A stretch of DNA of 64,000 bases from Cavenderia fasciculata (GCF_000203815.1 NW_004457639.1:1364001-1428000), one strand, 5' to 3'; numbered from the stretch's first letter, positions 34,976 to 47,605 are shown. Notes: generated by a model from the sequence alone, not told the origin. A program made the numbers and translations.

Positions 34976-37900
34976 TTATTTATTATTTATTTCTTCCAAA
35001 GATTGAGATAATTGAGTATTTAATAACATTTCAACAATATATAATCTATCAAGGATATGATGACGTTGGAATCTTTCTTTGATATACTCGAATATTTCAG
35101 AGGATTGGATTATCTTGTTTCCAAAAGTTTGTGATGTTGATGATAGGTGGATGGATGGAGGAACGATCTTTTGCATTTCATAAAATTGAACTAATCTTTC
35201 AACCAAATGTGATAGATAGATAGAATTGTTTGGTTGTGCTTTGATTGAATCGAGTAACATTTCAATGTGGAGTGATATGATTGGACCGAGATACCATCCA
35301 TCAAGCTTGGACAGTTTCATAATCAGTTCTGACAAGTCTGACAATTCTTTAAAGTATGAAGGGAATGTAGCTGAGGAAGATGCCAAATAAGGGGAGGATT
35401 GAAGAGTCGAGATTTTTTGATGTGTTTTGGTAATACTATCTTTTATCCAATCCAACAAGGTACCTTTTTGTGTTGGTGAATAAGATAGACCATCATCTCT
35501 GACGCAGACAGCCAACTTTTTAAGTAACTGTATTTGACTACGACCCGATCCTAAAATACAGTAAAATACACGGTTAAACAGATCCAATGTATCTTGGTGT
35601 TGTGGTCCTTTACATTCCGATTGGGTTGACAGTAAACACAGTAATAAACATCCATCATGTTTATATTCTTTTTGATTGGTTACGTGTAATCGGATGGCCA
35701 GAGGGACAAGATAATTCATATAGGAGAATACTTTATCTTGTCGACTACCAAGACACAGTCTCCCAAGTGTGAATTCAAACAACAAATTTGGGTCATTTTG
35801 TTGTTGATTTTGTCGATCAATCACTCTTTTCAATATCAATGGTAAATAGATATATGTTTGTTCTTTAATATCTGCACTATAAAATATCCATACCACTAAA
35901 TACTCTTGAATGAATCGATACACTATATCTTGTTGATAGTCTAGTGTTGTCAGCATTTTGTTGATAACTCTATTCAATGATTTCGATCGATTGTCCTCAG
36001 AGTATGATTGTTTTCGATCAAAATAATATATTATCTTGAATACAATATTCTCATCATCTTTGTATTTATCCAAAAATGAAATAATTAATGAATCCAAATT
36101 TGGTGACACCTAAGTAAAATAAATAAAGAATGTTAATTAAATTAAATATTATAATATTATTATTGATTATTATTATATTATTGATTATTATTTTGAATTA
36201 CATACAATTGTCATTTTTGATTTAATATTTAATTCTCTTGTATATTTCTTTTTGTGGATTATTGAATCAAAGAAATATGATTCGGCTTGGTTGACAAGAT
36301 ATGGATGATTTGATTTCAATGATTTTTCAAACATTTGATCAATTACATCTTGATACAATGGATGACATTCACTGTCAACTTGATTTAAATGTTGACCAAA
36401 TAAAAATAATCTACGTGGTTGTAGTAAATCTTGTTCCTGTTCTTGGTTAATGATACCATCATAAAATTCTTTTATACAATTGCCAAGTTTGTGATCGATT
36501 GGCATTTTTTTTGATAGTTTTGAAATTAATGTCATCAATTCGCATTGAGCAAGTACATTCCAACAATTATTATTATTATCATTTGAAACTATTGAGAAAA
36601 TTCTATAAATATATATATTGCAAAAAGATTATATTAATATTAATATGTTTGTATGTTACATTTGGATTGTTAAAATTAGAGATACAAACTTTTGAATGAA
36701 ATGATTATTAAATATTAAATGTGAATGAGATATTAATCGATTATTATGATTTTGATTTTGATTTGTTTGATGATAAGAAGAAGAAGAAGAAGAACCTCGA
36801 TCAATATATCTAAAGTCTACAAGATTTAATATTTTAAGGATAATTAATCTATCTTTACAATCAATGGTCTGAGTTGTTGTTGTTGTTGTTAACAATTCAT
36901 TAATATAATTAAAAATGATTGATACGAATATTTCATAGTTTGACCAACCACCAAGATTACGTATAACCATTAGACCAGATTTTGAATCTTTAACCTTTAT
37001 GAAATGTTCGTCATTCCAGACATCGACCATGTATTTTTGAATATCTAGTTGTTGTGGAATAAAGTATTCATCATTCCTAGCATTTTCAAATAGAATTGGT
37101 ATGGATAGTTTAAAGAATGAGTAAACATCCTCAGTCTTGTATAATTCTTGGTTAATTGATAATTGATGATTATAAATTCTATTTGTAATCTCTTTCTTGA
37201 GTTGTATTTGTTCTTCATCTTGATCATTAAACTCATAATGTTTAAAGATTGATAATAACATTAAAACTTCTTTTTCTTGTAAATCTCTGTTACTTAATTC
37301 TAATCTCCAAATATTACCCAACGTTTCAAATATTATATTTGAATAATTGATTGATTTTATCTTTGAAATTCCAATCAATATATAATCTATAATTTCTATT
37401 ATATATGGAATATGTTGTTGTTGGTCTTGTTGTTGTACATTATTTGTATTATTATTATTATTTGTATTACAAATATTATTAAACCATTTAAATATATCAA
37501 TTTTAAATATTTCTTGGTCATCACTATTATTATTACTTTTGTCTATTATTATTTTGAATGAAAGAATGAATGACAGTGAGTATAAATATAATATATCTAT
37601 CATCATTATGAGTATTAAGTGATTGATTGTGGTTACATACAACGATTAGTTAACATTAAACATATCATTCTCTTTAAATGAGTAAATGCAATACTATCAA
37701 CTAGAGTGGTTTGATGGCTATGATCATAGTTTTGGAATGCGTCAAGTATAGATGATCGTATTTTAATCTTTGTTTGATTGCTTAGAAGATGTAATATACA
37801 ATCGTGATTGACCATCTTGATATCATTCTCTATTCTTGTTGATAGATAATACAATAGCAATTGTAAACATGTCTACACAATTAAAGCATTATAGTTGATC

Positions 37901-38280
37901 TTAGTATATAGTATACAATTAATTGATAATATAATACATACATTGTTATTAATAATGTTATTGTTGTTTTTGTTTGTATGATTATGACACAACATATCGA
38001 CCAAGTTTAGTATACCTTGATTAGGGTTTAGTTGTATGTCATTGACTAGTTGTCTGACATCATCATCATTTGAACTAAACAGGTGCTGATGATGAGAGTT
38101 CACAACAACCCCTATTTGTTTAGCACTGGTAGTGGTAGTGGTAGTAGTTGTTGTTGTTGTTGTTGTTGATGACAATCGATAAAGAGTAGTAGGAGGTGGG
38201 AGAGGTGGAGGTGGAGGAGGAAGTGGAAGCTGACTTATATCAATGTAGTCATGATGATGATGGTTATTATCCTTATCCAT
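34976..38280 (-). CDS. Array family copy 1 (modules a-e intact, 984 aa)
   Basis: Minus-strand exons are a 38280-37942, b 37872-37641, c 37542-36690, d 36602-36206 and e 36109-34976. They total 984 residues, with junction phases 0, 1, 2, 0. Module a is His/Pro/Thr-rich and ends in a DQ-less version of the family motif (NQGILNLVDMLCHN). Modules b-e are predicted almost entirely alpha-helical, with no transmembrane segment, signal peptide or recognised catalytic motif; a HEAT/ARM-like solenoid is possible. This copy is the most divergent with copy 2 (YIYLPLILKRV in place of the usual IYLPAIMK). Its stop lies only 97 bases from the start of the next gene downstream. The c-d donor is GTTTGT. Confidence 0.75.
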
Positions 38281-38527
38281 TATTATTATAGTTGTTGTTA
38301 TTGAATTGTACAATTATAATCATACTAATATCAGCTGTTGTCATCATCTTAAACAATATCATTCTACGAGAATACTTTCAAAAAATATCATTGACATGAT
38401 CTTGTTTATTTCTTTTTTTTTTTTTACAAAGTATTATTTATTATTATTATTATTATTTATAATATTGCACAGCATTGTGTAAAGATAAGATTTATACTTA
38501 TTATATTATTAATAGTCATACATTTAA
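38281..38527. promoter_or_regulatory. Short spacer between copies 1 and 2
   Basis: 247 bases holding the 3' end of copy 2 and the promoter of copy 1, with an oligo-T tract (about 38413-38426) typical of dictyostelid promoters. Confidence 0.35.
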
Positions 38528-41513
38528 TTAATTATTATTTTTGTTTTTTAAGATATTGAGAGAAATATTAATTAATTCTTGGGATGATACTTGTCTTCCC
38601 AAAGATGATGTTAAAGTGAGGAGGGGTTGACAAGAATTGGATGTATTAATATATTTAAGGGAATTACACGTTTGTACTATTATATCAACCAATAGTTGTG
38701 TAGATTTGATATTCATCATACCACTACTACCACCATTAGTGGTTTGATTCAATACTAATACAGAGATTAATATATTGTCCAAATAGAATGATATCAATGG
38801 ATTCAAGAAGCCTTCGTCTTGACATTCATCATTATAGATTGTTTTAGTTGTCAAACTTATCAATTGAGAGTATTGTCGTAAAAGGGTTAACCATTCAGGG
38901 TCACCCATTTGATAACTACTGTCTTTGGCATCTTGATTTGTTTTAATGATACCTGATTCGATCCAATCGACTATTTTTAATCTTTGACGAACTGATAGTA
39001 GTTGTACACTACCACCACTTGCATCCATTAACCATTGCATCAATTGTTTGAGTGGGTCAACTTGTCTATACCTTGGTTGAAGAACTATATCTAGTACAAG
39101 TTGAAATAGTTGATTTGTCTCTTGATGGTGTATACCTTTTAAATCGACACAAATCCATAAAAGCTGAATAAATACACGTATTGATTGGGATCCTGTATGT
39201 TTGTTGGCCAAACTGATTAATTTGTTTTTGTAGGGATACAATTTGTCTCGTTGTTGTTGAAACAATTCAAATACTATCAAGAGTGACTTTGTTGGTAGAT
39301 CGGCAGTCCAACCTACCAATATTCTTTTCATCAAGCAGGGCAAGTAGACAAAGGACATGTCTTTTCTATCCAAAAGATGTTGCGTCATAAATCGATTCAA
39401 TAAGCTTACATTATTGTGTTCACAAAGTTGTTTGATGATTAATGTTAGATTTTTGTTTTGTTGAACACTACCTCGAAGTATCATGCTTCTCTTTTTGTTG
39501 TTTAAGAGATAATTAATCACCATGAATATATCTTCCTGCTGGTGATAAGATAGTGGACTTAGGAATTGATCAATGATTATATAGTCTAAATTTGGAGAAA
39601 GCTAAAGAAAAAAGAAAAAAAATTAATTAATTAATAAATACTTTTAACAAAATTTAATGGGGATACATACAATCAAGTGATTGATGGTCGATTTTTTTGA
39701 TAAATAATATAAAAAGATATCCTTTGATTTTTTGATAATTTGGGGATTACCTGATAAAAGTGATAGTTCAAACACTCTATCAATAATATCTTGATGAACT
39801 TTTGGATACTCTATTTTATCCAAATGACAAAGAAAAGTAAACAATGTCATTGGTTGAATTGATTCCTTATTATTAATAATACAGTTATACGCCTCTTTTA
39901 TATCTTGAATCTCCAAAGCATGAGTTTCATTTTCCACCAAGAGTATCGATAAAAACTCCAACACTTGACAATGAACATATGAATTATTTGTTTCTACAGT
40001 TAATAATATCCTACAACAAATAAAATAAAATTGATTCAAATAAATAATAAATAATAATTGAATTGTAAATGTAATCAAGTATTAATATTTACCTTTTGAG
40101 TAAATAAAGATCCATTCTAAAATTTGAATTGGTTTTTGCAAGGTCGGTCATATTTAATATGTTAAGAAATATTAAATTACCTTTCCAATCTTTTTTGTTG
40201 TTGTTGTTGTTGTTGTTGTCTAATAGAATGGTGCTATAATCTTGAATCACAGATAGTAGTCTATTGTGACACGAATTTTTAAAATATTGGTAAACCAATG
40301 ATTCTAATTTTGTCGATTTACTTTTCTGGTTGACCAATTGTTCTCCTCCTTTTAATCCTGATTGTTGTGGTGGAATAAAATAATCATCTTTATAAGCATC
40401 TTGGGTGATTAGTTGTTTGAACAATGAGTCTATATCTTTGGTTGATTGATACCAAAGTGTTGATGATGTTGGTAAATAATCGAAAATAAAATGTTTAATC
40501 TCTTTTCTTAGTGGTCTATGTACTTTGTTCAATTCATAGTGTTTAAAGATTGACAGCAACATTGCAATATCTTTGTCTCCCCATATATGTAGTCTCCAAA
40601 TAATATCCAATGTTTCAAATACCAACGATTCTGAAGAGTTTTGATGTGGGCGTGGTTGTTTAACCTTAACCTTTGACAATGCAACCAATAAATGTGGAAT
40701 CGTATCTTTGTACTTTGATTTTGATAGACTTGTCCGATCATATTCTTTTAAAGTATCATTAAACCATTTAATGGTTCCAATTCTAAATATATCCTCGTCA
40801 TCACTACCACTACTATCTAATCTTATTTAAAAATTTAAATAAATTAAATATAAATACAAATACAAATATAAATACAAATACAAATACAAATACAAATATA
40901 TGTAGTATATATAGGGTTAGTTACATACAACGATTATTTAAAATTAAACAAATTATTTTCTTTAACTTGATCATGTTCATTGATTCTTTCATTGTTATAT
41001 TTTGGTTCTTTTGAAAGTGGTATAGTAGATAGGACCGCATTTGTGTCTTGATGTGATTGCTTAGCAGAGGTAATATACAATCATTGTTTACCATCTTGTT
41101 GTCTTGTTTGTCTCTTAATGACATATAATCCAATAATAAATCTACACATATCTACACAAAATCATATGATTAATGGATTAGTTACAAAATTTAATGATCT
41201 CAGATCAGATGATTCATCTCTCTTTGTAATAACATACAGTGTAACCATAGGTATTATCATGCCTATCGTGATAACACAACATATGTAACAAGTTTAGTAT
41301 ACCTTGATAATGCGGTGGTTGCATAAACTGTAACTTGAATGTATCTTTAATCTTTTGATTGAGTCGACCTCCAACGACACCGACTTCTATTTGTTTGATC
41401 CATTGCACAAACTCTTTACTCGGTATCGTCATATTAACAAACTCGCCGTCCTCCATCACATTTAAATGTTGATTATTATTATTCACCATCAAATTAATAT
41501 TATAATATAACAT
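38528..41513 (-). CDS. Array family copy 2 (modules a-e intact, 878 aa)
   Basis: Minus-strand exons are a 41513-41238, b 41151-40929, c 40816-40093, d 40010-39671 and e 39601-38528, giving 878 residues with phases 0, 1, 2, 0. Module a lacks the usual homopolymers. Module c has IWRLHIWGDKDIAMLLSIFK and DYFIPPQ. Module e begins LSPNLDYIIIDQFL, paralleling the VSPNLDSLIISFL of copy 1, so copies 1 and 2 form a subgroup. The intron preceding module d is AT-only and short, as in siblings. No known domain recognised. Transcription is divergent from copy 3 across a 221-base gap (41514-41734). Confidence 0.75.
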
Positions 41514-41734
41514 GGTTTGAGAAATTTTGAAGTTTCACGTCGTCAAATGATCATTTTTTTTAATTAATATTTTTTTTTTTTTTTGTTTGAAGAAAAATTA
41601 CTTGACCAGCTCAGCTCTTGGCAAACAATATCTTTTAAAAAAAAAAAGATACTTGCTAAAGAGAGAATGGTTCTTTTGTTATTCAAAATAAATGAGCAAA
41701 AGATAAATAGAAAACATAAATACTCGAGTATAAT

Positions 41735-44502
41735 ATGAAAGGAAAACGCAGACCGTCATTTGGTGATGATGACAAAAGCAATGCAATGATGCAAATGTTA
41801 TCAACGTTACGTTTAGATACTACCATTCAACCAATTGACCATGTTATCAACAACAATCAGTTCAACAAGACTACTACTACTACTACTACTACAAGCAACC
41901 CATTTGCAACCGTCATCACCAACAATCTGTTCACTAATACAACAAGTAATCCATTCGCTAGTGAACAATTCCAACAACGACCAAATGATCAAGATGTATT
42001 GAAATTGGTACGTCTCTTATGCATTTAATAATACCATATCTAAAAATCTTTTCATCTTCACTTTCTTTTTTGTCTTTTGATTGAATTTAATTAGTTATAT
42101 AATATTCATCAAAGTAGCGGCCACTACTATACTATACATACAACGATTAGTTAACAGTAACAGAACTGCATACTTTACATTTGAAAAAGTGTCGCTTTTC
42201 TTTTCATCCGTATATGCATCAAGTATCAATGATCGTATTTCAATCTTTGTTTCATTGCTTAAAAATGATAGTACACAGTCTTGATTCATCGTCTTGTATT
42301 CATTATCTACTCTTCTTACATTATTTTAAAGGAGGATCAAGATAATCATCAAAATAATGCTTTTGGTCTATGGGTATCTATTATTGACACTGTATTATTT
42401 GCACTGTCAAAGATTAAACAACAATGTTATTCAGAATCGTTGATATTTGAAACATTGGATGCTATTTGGAGACTACATTATAAAGAGAATAGAGTTATTA
42501 TAAAGACAGAACAGATCCACATTTTTTTATCAATCTTTAAACATTATCAATTTAAAGATAATCAACTACAACTACAACAAGATATTACAAATCTTATTTA
42601 TAATAATCTTCCACCTCGATCACCTATATTGAAAACCAAAGAGTTTCAATTATTTTTCAAACAAACGATTGGTATTTTACTTTTAAATGCATATGACGAT
42701 GATTATTTTATTCCACAACGATTCGAACAAGATTATGATCAATTCATGATTGATTGGAATAAGGAAAACTATAAACCAACTTGTCAACAACCAAAATCAA
42801 GATTTATGTTTCTTCAATCTATTAGCTTAGAGTATAGGACTCTATTCAACTTGGTTTTAGATTACTTTAAAGTAATTTTAAAAGAAACAGCGTCAACAAC
42901 AACAAGTTGGAAAGATAAATTAGTTTTTCTTGGTTTGTTAAACTATATGGCTTCTTCTGGGCATCAACACGGTAATCCATTTTTATCTTTATTATCAGAT
43001 CCAGTTCTCCAAATGTATGTATTATTTATTTAATTAATTAATTTTATTATGATTTTAACACATAATTCTTCAATATTAAAATAGTATGATCTCAGGGTTA
43101 AATCAAGATAATGTACTGGTTCATTTAGAGTTGTTTAAATTTCTATTCAAATTTGATTACACTGTCATTTATGGATCTATGTTTAGATTGATTGTAAATG
43201 ATGTTTGGAAGGGAATCGTCAAAAGAAAAGAAGAATCTGTACAACCTCGTATTCTTTTTACCCTATGTACCTTTATTAAAGATACTGGAGACCTATCATT
43301 TTATCTAGATGTAACAGATGAAATATTTGAAAGATCGTTACAATCTGATACATATGTTGCCCAATATGCAAAAACATTGATTATTGAACAACCACACATA
43401 GTATGTATACGCATCATCTTAATCATATCACTTGTCATAATAAAAATTAATTTTTATTTATTTAGGCTGGTCCAAGATTGTTACCATCCATTTTGAGCTT
43501 TTTGGACCATTCTGATGGAGAATACCGTACCGACATGGTGTTTCAATATTTTGGCAGACACAAATCAACAATCTTCAACAACAGAAAATACTTAAAGATT
43601 ATTATGACTCGGCTTTTATTGGTACAACTTGATATTCAAGCGATCGATCTATTTATTTACAATCTATTTGATTGGATATTTCTATCTGAATCTTTTGCAA
43701 CGAATTTGGTCATTTATCTTCCGTTCATTCTGAAGAGAATATTAGACAGACCAACCACGGATGAAAAAAGACTTGTTAAATTTTGTGAAAAGTTGCCACC
43801 AAACTTTTTATATCCATACATTAATCGTTTGATTGTTCGGGCTATTGAACTATACAGCAACAACGGTTTTAAAACAACACTGTTGATGTGTTTATTTTCA
43901 ATATGTTGTTCACAAGTCAAACAGATCAACAACAAACAACAACAAATCAATACTTTCAACAATTACTCGATTTATTTACCATTTCCCATGGTGAAATACA
44001 ACCAGAACTAGTCAAAAGTTTGATTGAACATGCACAACTGACAGGCATTTCAATATCTATTGAACAAAAAACACAAATAATGGATTGGATTAAAAATGGA
44101 ATCTTTATTGTCCACGATCAGATCAAGAATCTTGATCCCAATAGCAATTTGCCAGGAACTCAATTGGACAAACTTCGACAATACTCTGAATTCATTCATC
44201 AAATTGCATCACTTGATCAAGATAATGATTGCAATCAATATTTAGAAATTGGAATTTATCATGTCGAACAAATGTTGGAAAGCATTAGAAGAGTTGCGTT
44301 GTTCGTCAATGACAAGGAATGTACTTTAAGTTTGGTAGCAAGTGCTTTCTTTTTCTATGAACTATTCAAAACTATTGACTTTTCTTGTCAAGCAAAGAAT
44401 ATCTGGTCCAGTCATTTCAACAAATATCTCAGAGATAATATTAAAAATGATGATCATTATCAATCGTTGTTATTCTTGACCAAACTCAATCAACCATATT
44501 AA
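41735..44502 (+). pseudogene. Array family copy 3, opposite strand, internally inverted and frameshifted
   Basis: The only copy on the plus strand. Module a (41735-42007, MKGKRRPSFGDD... DQDVLKL), c (42332-43014), d (43085-43400) and e (43466-44502) are in normal order. The piece between a and c (about 42013-42325) is inverted and contains module b and the start of module c on the minus strand. A GTACGT donor at 42008 and an AG at 42330-42331 are both phase 0, so the transcript could skip the inverted block and keep frame. Module e then has a one-base frame change at about 43905-43920 (around TGTTGTTCACAAGTCAAACA). Upstream reads LLMCLFSICC in one frame and downstream reads SQTDQQQTTTNQYFQQLLD in another. 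Likely a recent pseudogene; both halves are otherwise well preserved. Confidence 0.75.
42013..42325 (-). pseudogene. Inverted segment inside copy 3 (module b plus start of module c)
   Basis: Read on the minus strand, it gives VRRVDNEYKTMNQDCVLSFL ... LLLTNR up to a GTATGT donor (42136-42141). An AT-rich intron follows, and then the start of module c (ESEDEKIFRYGIIK) near 42070-42015. This is the normal b-c order, but opposite to modules a, c, d and e around it. The intron a-b and the first residues of b are missing at the right breakpoint. Confidence 0.8.
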
Positions 44503-44556
44503 TAGAATTCAAAAATAAATAACAATATATAGAGTTTTAATTAATCAAATCCTTAA

Positions 44557-45266
44557 TTACTTTATTGATCTGTTTGATTTAGTGAAATTGACTTGATTGG
44601 AGTAATCGATAAAAGTCAGAGATGGTTGAAACAAACTTGAATAATACTCTGTGTTTGTAAGATTGTCCAACATTTTTTCAATATGATATATTGCAATACC
44701 TAAATAATAGTCGCCGTTACCATTATCATCATAATCAAATAAAGACATTTGATGAATCAATTCAGAGTATAGTTGAAGGATGTCAAATTGTGGAGGTTCT
44801 TTTTGCGCTTAGAATTGAGAAGGGATAGTTGATCGTGGATAATTCCATTTTTAATCCAATCAATGATTTGTGTTTTTTGTCCAATGCTTGGTGAAATGCC
44901 TGCCTGTTGTAGGTGGTCAATCAAACCTTTGATTGGGTTTGAATTGTCAATATATTGAACCGTGAGGAATAAATCGAGTAATTGTTGAAACAACTGATTG
45001 GTTGCTGCTTGTTGTCGCTCAGTCTTGTTGTGTTGACAATAGATTGAAAATAACCTCGTCAATAGAGTTTTACTATCGTTGCTCATTCTACCAAAGAATA
45101 GCCCGTGGAACCAAAGAATTAAGATAAAAATGTATATGGTTTCGGAATTGGTGACACAGTTGCACAACTCGATTTTCAATTCTTGACAAGATAGTGGCTG
45201 GGAAGGTAGTTATTCTTTCCATGATTGCTGGAAGATAAATGGCTGCATTCTTTCCAATAGATCCAT
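44557..45266 (-). pseudogene. Array family copy 4, 3' part of module e
   Basis: Minus-strand sequence running from GSIGKNAAIYLPAIME to YHIEKMLDNLTNTEYY, the C-terminal two thirds of module e. At least two frame changes (near 45095 and 44805) break it. Its upstream border at 45266 is exactly the target-site duplication of the solo LTR described next. The upstream half of the same module resumes at 45678. Confidence 0.8.
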
Positions 45267-45677
45267 TGTAATAACTATATAGATACTTAGTAAATATATA
45301 ATTAGTTTGAGAGGTATATAATAATAATAATATATGGATATATGAATATATAGATAGTAATAATGACTTTAGATTAGATTGTAAATGATTATTAATTATA
45401 GTAATCAAAGATGAATATAGAATATAGAATGATTAATATTATAGTAATAATGAATAATGAATATAGAATGTAGAAATGTCTCTTTATTGGATTATTCTAA
45501 TCCTTTTTATAATTGTTGATCCAGACGACTAACTGACGATGGTTAGTCGTTAGTATTTTATCCAAAATACTTTACATATTTAACTTGTCCTAACCAGGAT
45601 TGAGTATATTGAGATCAATGAGATATCAATGAAATATCATTGAGATATCATTAATTTTAAACAATCTAGATCTAACA
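45267..45677 (-). mobile_element. Solo LTR with 5-bp target-site duplication
   Basis: A 411-base element has TG...CA ends (TGTAATAAC at 45267, CTAGATCTAACA ending at 45677). It is flanked by a perfect direct repeat TCCAT at 45262-45266 and 45678-45682. Removing it and one repeat restores the normal FDGSIGK segment of module e across the junction. A TATAAAAAGG promoter-like box (on the minus strand, near 45501-45512) and a 9-base hairpin (45525-45533 with 45542-45550) lie inside. This is the signature of a solo LTR from an LTR retrotransposon (Ty1/copia- or gypsy-type undetermined). Confidence 0.85.
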
Positions 45678-46627
45678 TCCATCAAATATCCAATTTAACA
45701 AACCATTATAAATAAATCGATCAGCCAGCTCTAGGTTGCAAAATTCTGGTTCCAACAACAGTTGAGCGATACTGTTACACCATTTTCTTTATTGGCTGAC
45801 AACTCAACCTTGTTGAAATATCTGATTACCAGATCAAGTTTATCTTGATTCAGATCGGGTTGATGTAAAAAACCAATAATACTTGGTGCTAATCGTGTGT
45901 CCTATAAAAAAATAATTAATATCAAGTCGATTCATTAATGTATTTTAAATTGCTTACCAAGATTAATTCTTGTTTGGGTTGTAGAATCAAACATTCTGCA
46001 ATTGTGAAAACATAGTGATGATCTGATTTTAATGATTGTTCAATCACTTGACCAAGGACATCCTGATTCGGGTTAAAATTTCTTCTTTGATTTTTGCACT
46101 ATTTCTGCTGAGGGTATATAACAAACGAGGTTGTATTTGGTCTTGATTGATAATACGCTCCAAAAAGTCGTTTATAATTGATCGGAATCGAGTTTTGGAA
46201 ATGAAGTCCTCCTTTAATTTGAAAATAAATGTCAACAGCTCGTATTGAACAAGAACCCAAGGACATTTAATTTCTCTTTCCAACCAAATTTTTCATTTAC
46301 CAATACTTTGAAGTAATCTAAAAATGATGATGAATAGAGTCTGATCATCGCTCAAATTGATATGTTGAAAGTCAAATCTTGATTTTGTGATTGATTCGTT
46401 TTGGAAATAAATTTGAATATTCCAAAAAACCATGAATCGATCCTAATCTTTTTCAAATTGTTGTGGGATAAAAGAATATTCAGTTTCACTTTGAAATAAA
46501 ATACCAATCGTTTGTTTGAAAAATACTTGAAACTCTATGTTGGTCCATAGGTGTGATCGAGGAGGTAGATGATTAAAAATGCCTTTTATAATTTCTTGTT
46601 TGAGTTGTACTTGTTTGTCTTCTTTTT
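45678..46627 (-). pseudogene. Array family copy 4, modules c (3' part), d and e (5' part)
   Basis: On the minus strand it holds module c from about FNHLPPRSHLWT onward (FFKQTIGILFQS, FIPQQFEKD), then module d (CPWVLVQYELLTFIFKL ... IINQDQIQPRLLYTL) and the beginning of module e (DTRLAPSIIGFLH ... LLNWIFDG). All carry several stops or frame changes. The left border is the target site of the solo LTR. The right border is a second, inverted LTR inserted in module c. Confidence 0.75.
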
Positions 46628-46959
46628 GTTAGATCTAGATTGTTTAAAATCAATGATATCTCAATGATATTTCATTGATATCTCATTGATCTCAATATAC
46701 TCAATCCTGGTTAGGACAAGTTAAATATGTAAAGTATTTTGGATAAAATACTAACGACTAACCATCGTCAGTTAGTCGTCTGGATCAACAATTATAAAAA
46801 GGATTAGAATAATCCAATAAAGAGACATTCTATATTCTATATTCATTATTCATTATTACTATAATATTATTCATTCTATTTATTCATTCTTTTATTATTA
46901 GAATTAATAATCATTTACAATCTAATCTAAAGTCATTATTACTATCTATATATTCATAT
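46628..46959 (+). mobile_element. Second LTR copy, truncated, in inverted orientation
   Basis: It starts TGTTAGATCTAG at 46628 and follows the reverse complement of the element at 45267-45677 for about 330 bases, including the TATAAAAAGG box and the hairpin. It stops matching at 46959, about 75-80 bases short of the other copy's end. No target duplication is visible. The following ~45 bases (AACTGCGCTGGG...) match nothing else in the window. One interior stretch (about 46876-46900) is diverged between the two copies. Confidence 0.75.
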
Positions 46960-46984
46960 GTGAGAAGTCAAAACAACTGCGCTG

Positions 46985-47605
46985 GGTTTTTCGCAAAACT
47001 CATATAAATTATAAATGGTAGTACGCAGTCTTGATTAACTGTCTTTTTATCATTACCTATTCTGACCGAAAGATACTTGAATAATAATTTAAAAATAAAT
47101 TAAAGTCATCCTAATTATACAATTAATAAGATTGAGAATTTCATAGGATTTATCAATTTTATACCTACATTGTTATCTAAAACAGTATTACTGCATAGCT
47201 TTTGCACCAAGTTTAAGACATTTTGATCAGTTTCTTGCTTTGGTTCATATGCCGGAATGGATTTGGTTTGGGTTGTTTCCAAGTTTAATCGAGCTTGATC
47301 TGAGGATTCCTCTGTTTGAATACAATCAGTTTGGGATCTCTCTTTCTCTAATATTATATAGATTATTTTTTAAAGTGTAGTCTCCAAATTGTATCCAATG
47401 TTTTAAATACCAACGTTGAATGACATGGTTGTTTGACCTTTGACAGTGCAAATAATGTACTTTCAATTGGTAGGTGCTGATATCAATCTATTGATTACTG
47501 TACCCAATTCATTTTGACTGTTGACGATTACTTGGTTTCGTTAACATAATATCAACCCATTTAATAATACCAAATCTAAATATCTCTTCATCTTTACTCG
47601 ATTGT
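46985..47605 (-). pseudogene. Array family fragments: module c start fused to module a, then module b
   Basis: Reading down the minus strand: module c begins at 47605 (KQSSKDEEIFRFGIIKWVD), runs with stops to about 47340 (LEKERS), then passes without an intron into a module a tail (TDQNVLNLVQKLCSNT, ending 47185). Module b follows (FKYLSVRIGNDKKTVNQDCV, about 47100-46990). This is the same kind of c-into-a fusion as in copy 6, but with a different breakpoint. It may be the degraded front end of copy 4. Confidence 0.7.

Noticed and set aside
45340-46959. DNA transposon with long terminal inverted repeats
   Set aside because: The enclosed DNA is ordinary array-gene sequence with no transposase. 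One arm alone has its own 5-bp target duplication and TG/CA ends, so two LTR insertions explain it better.
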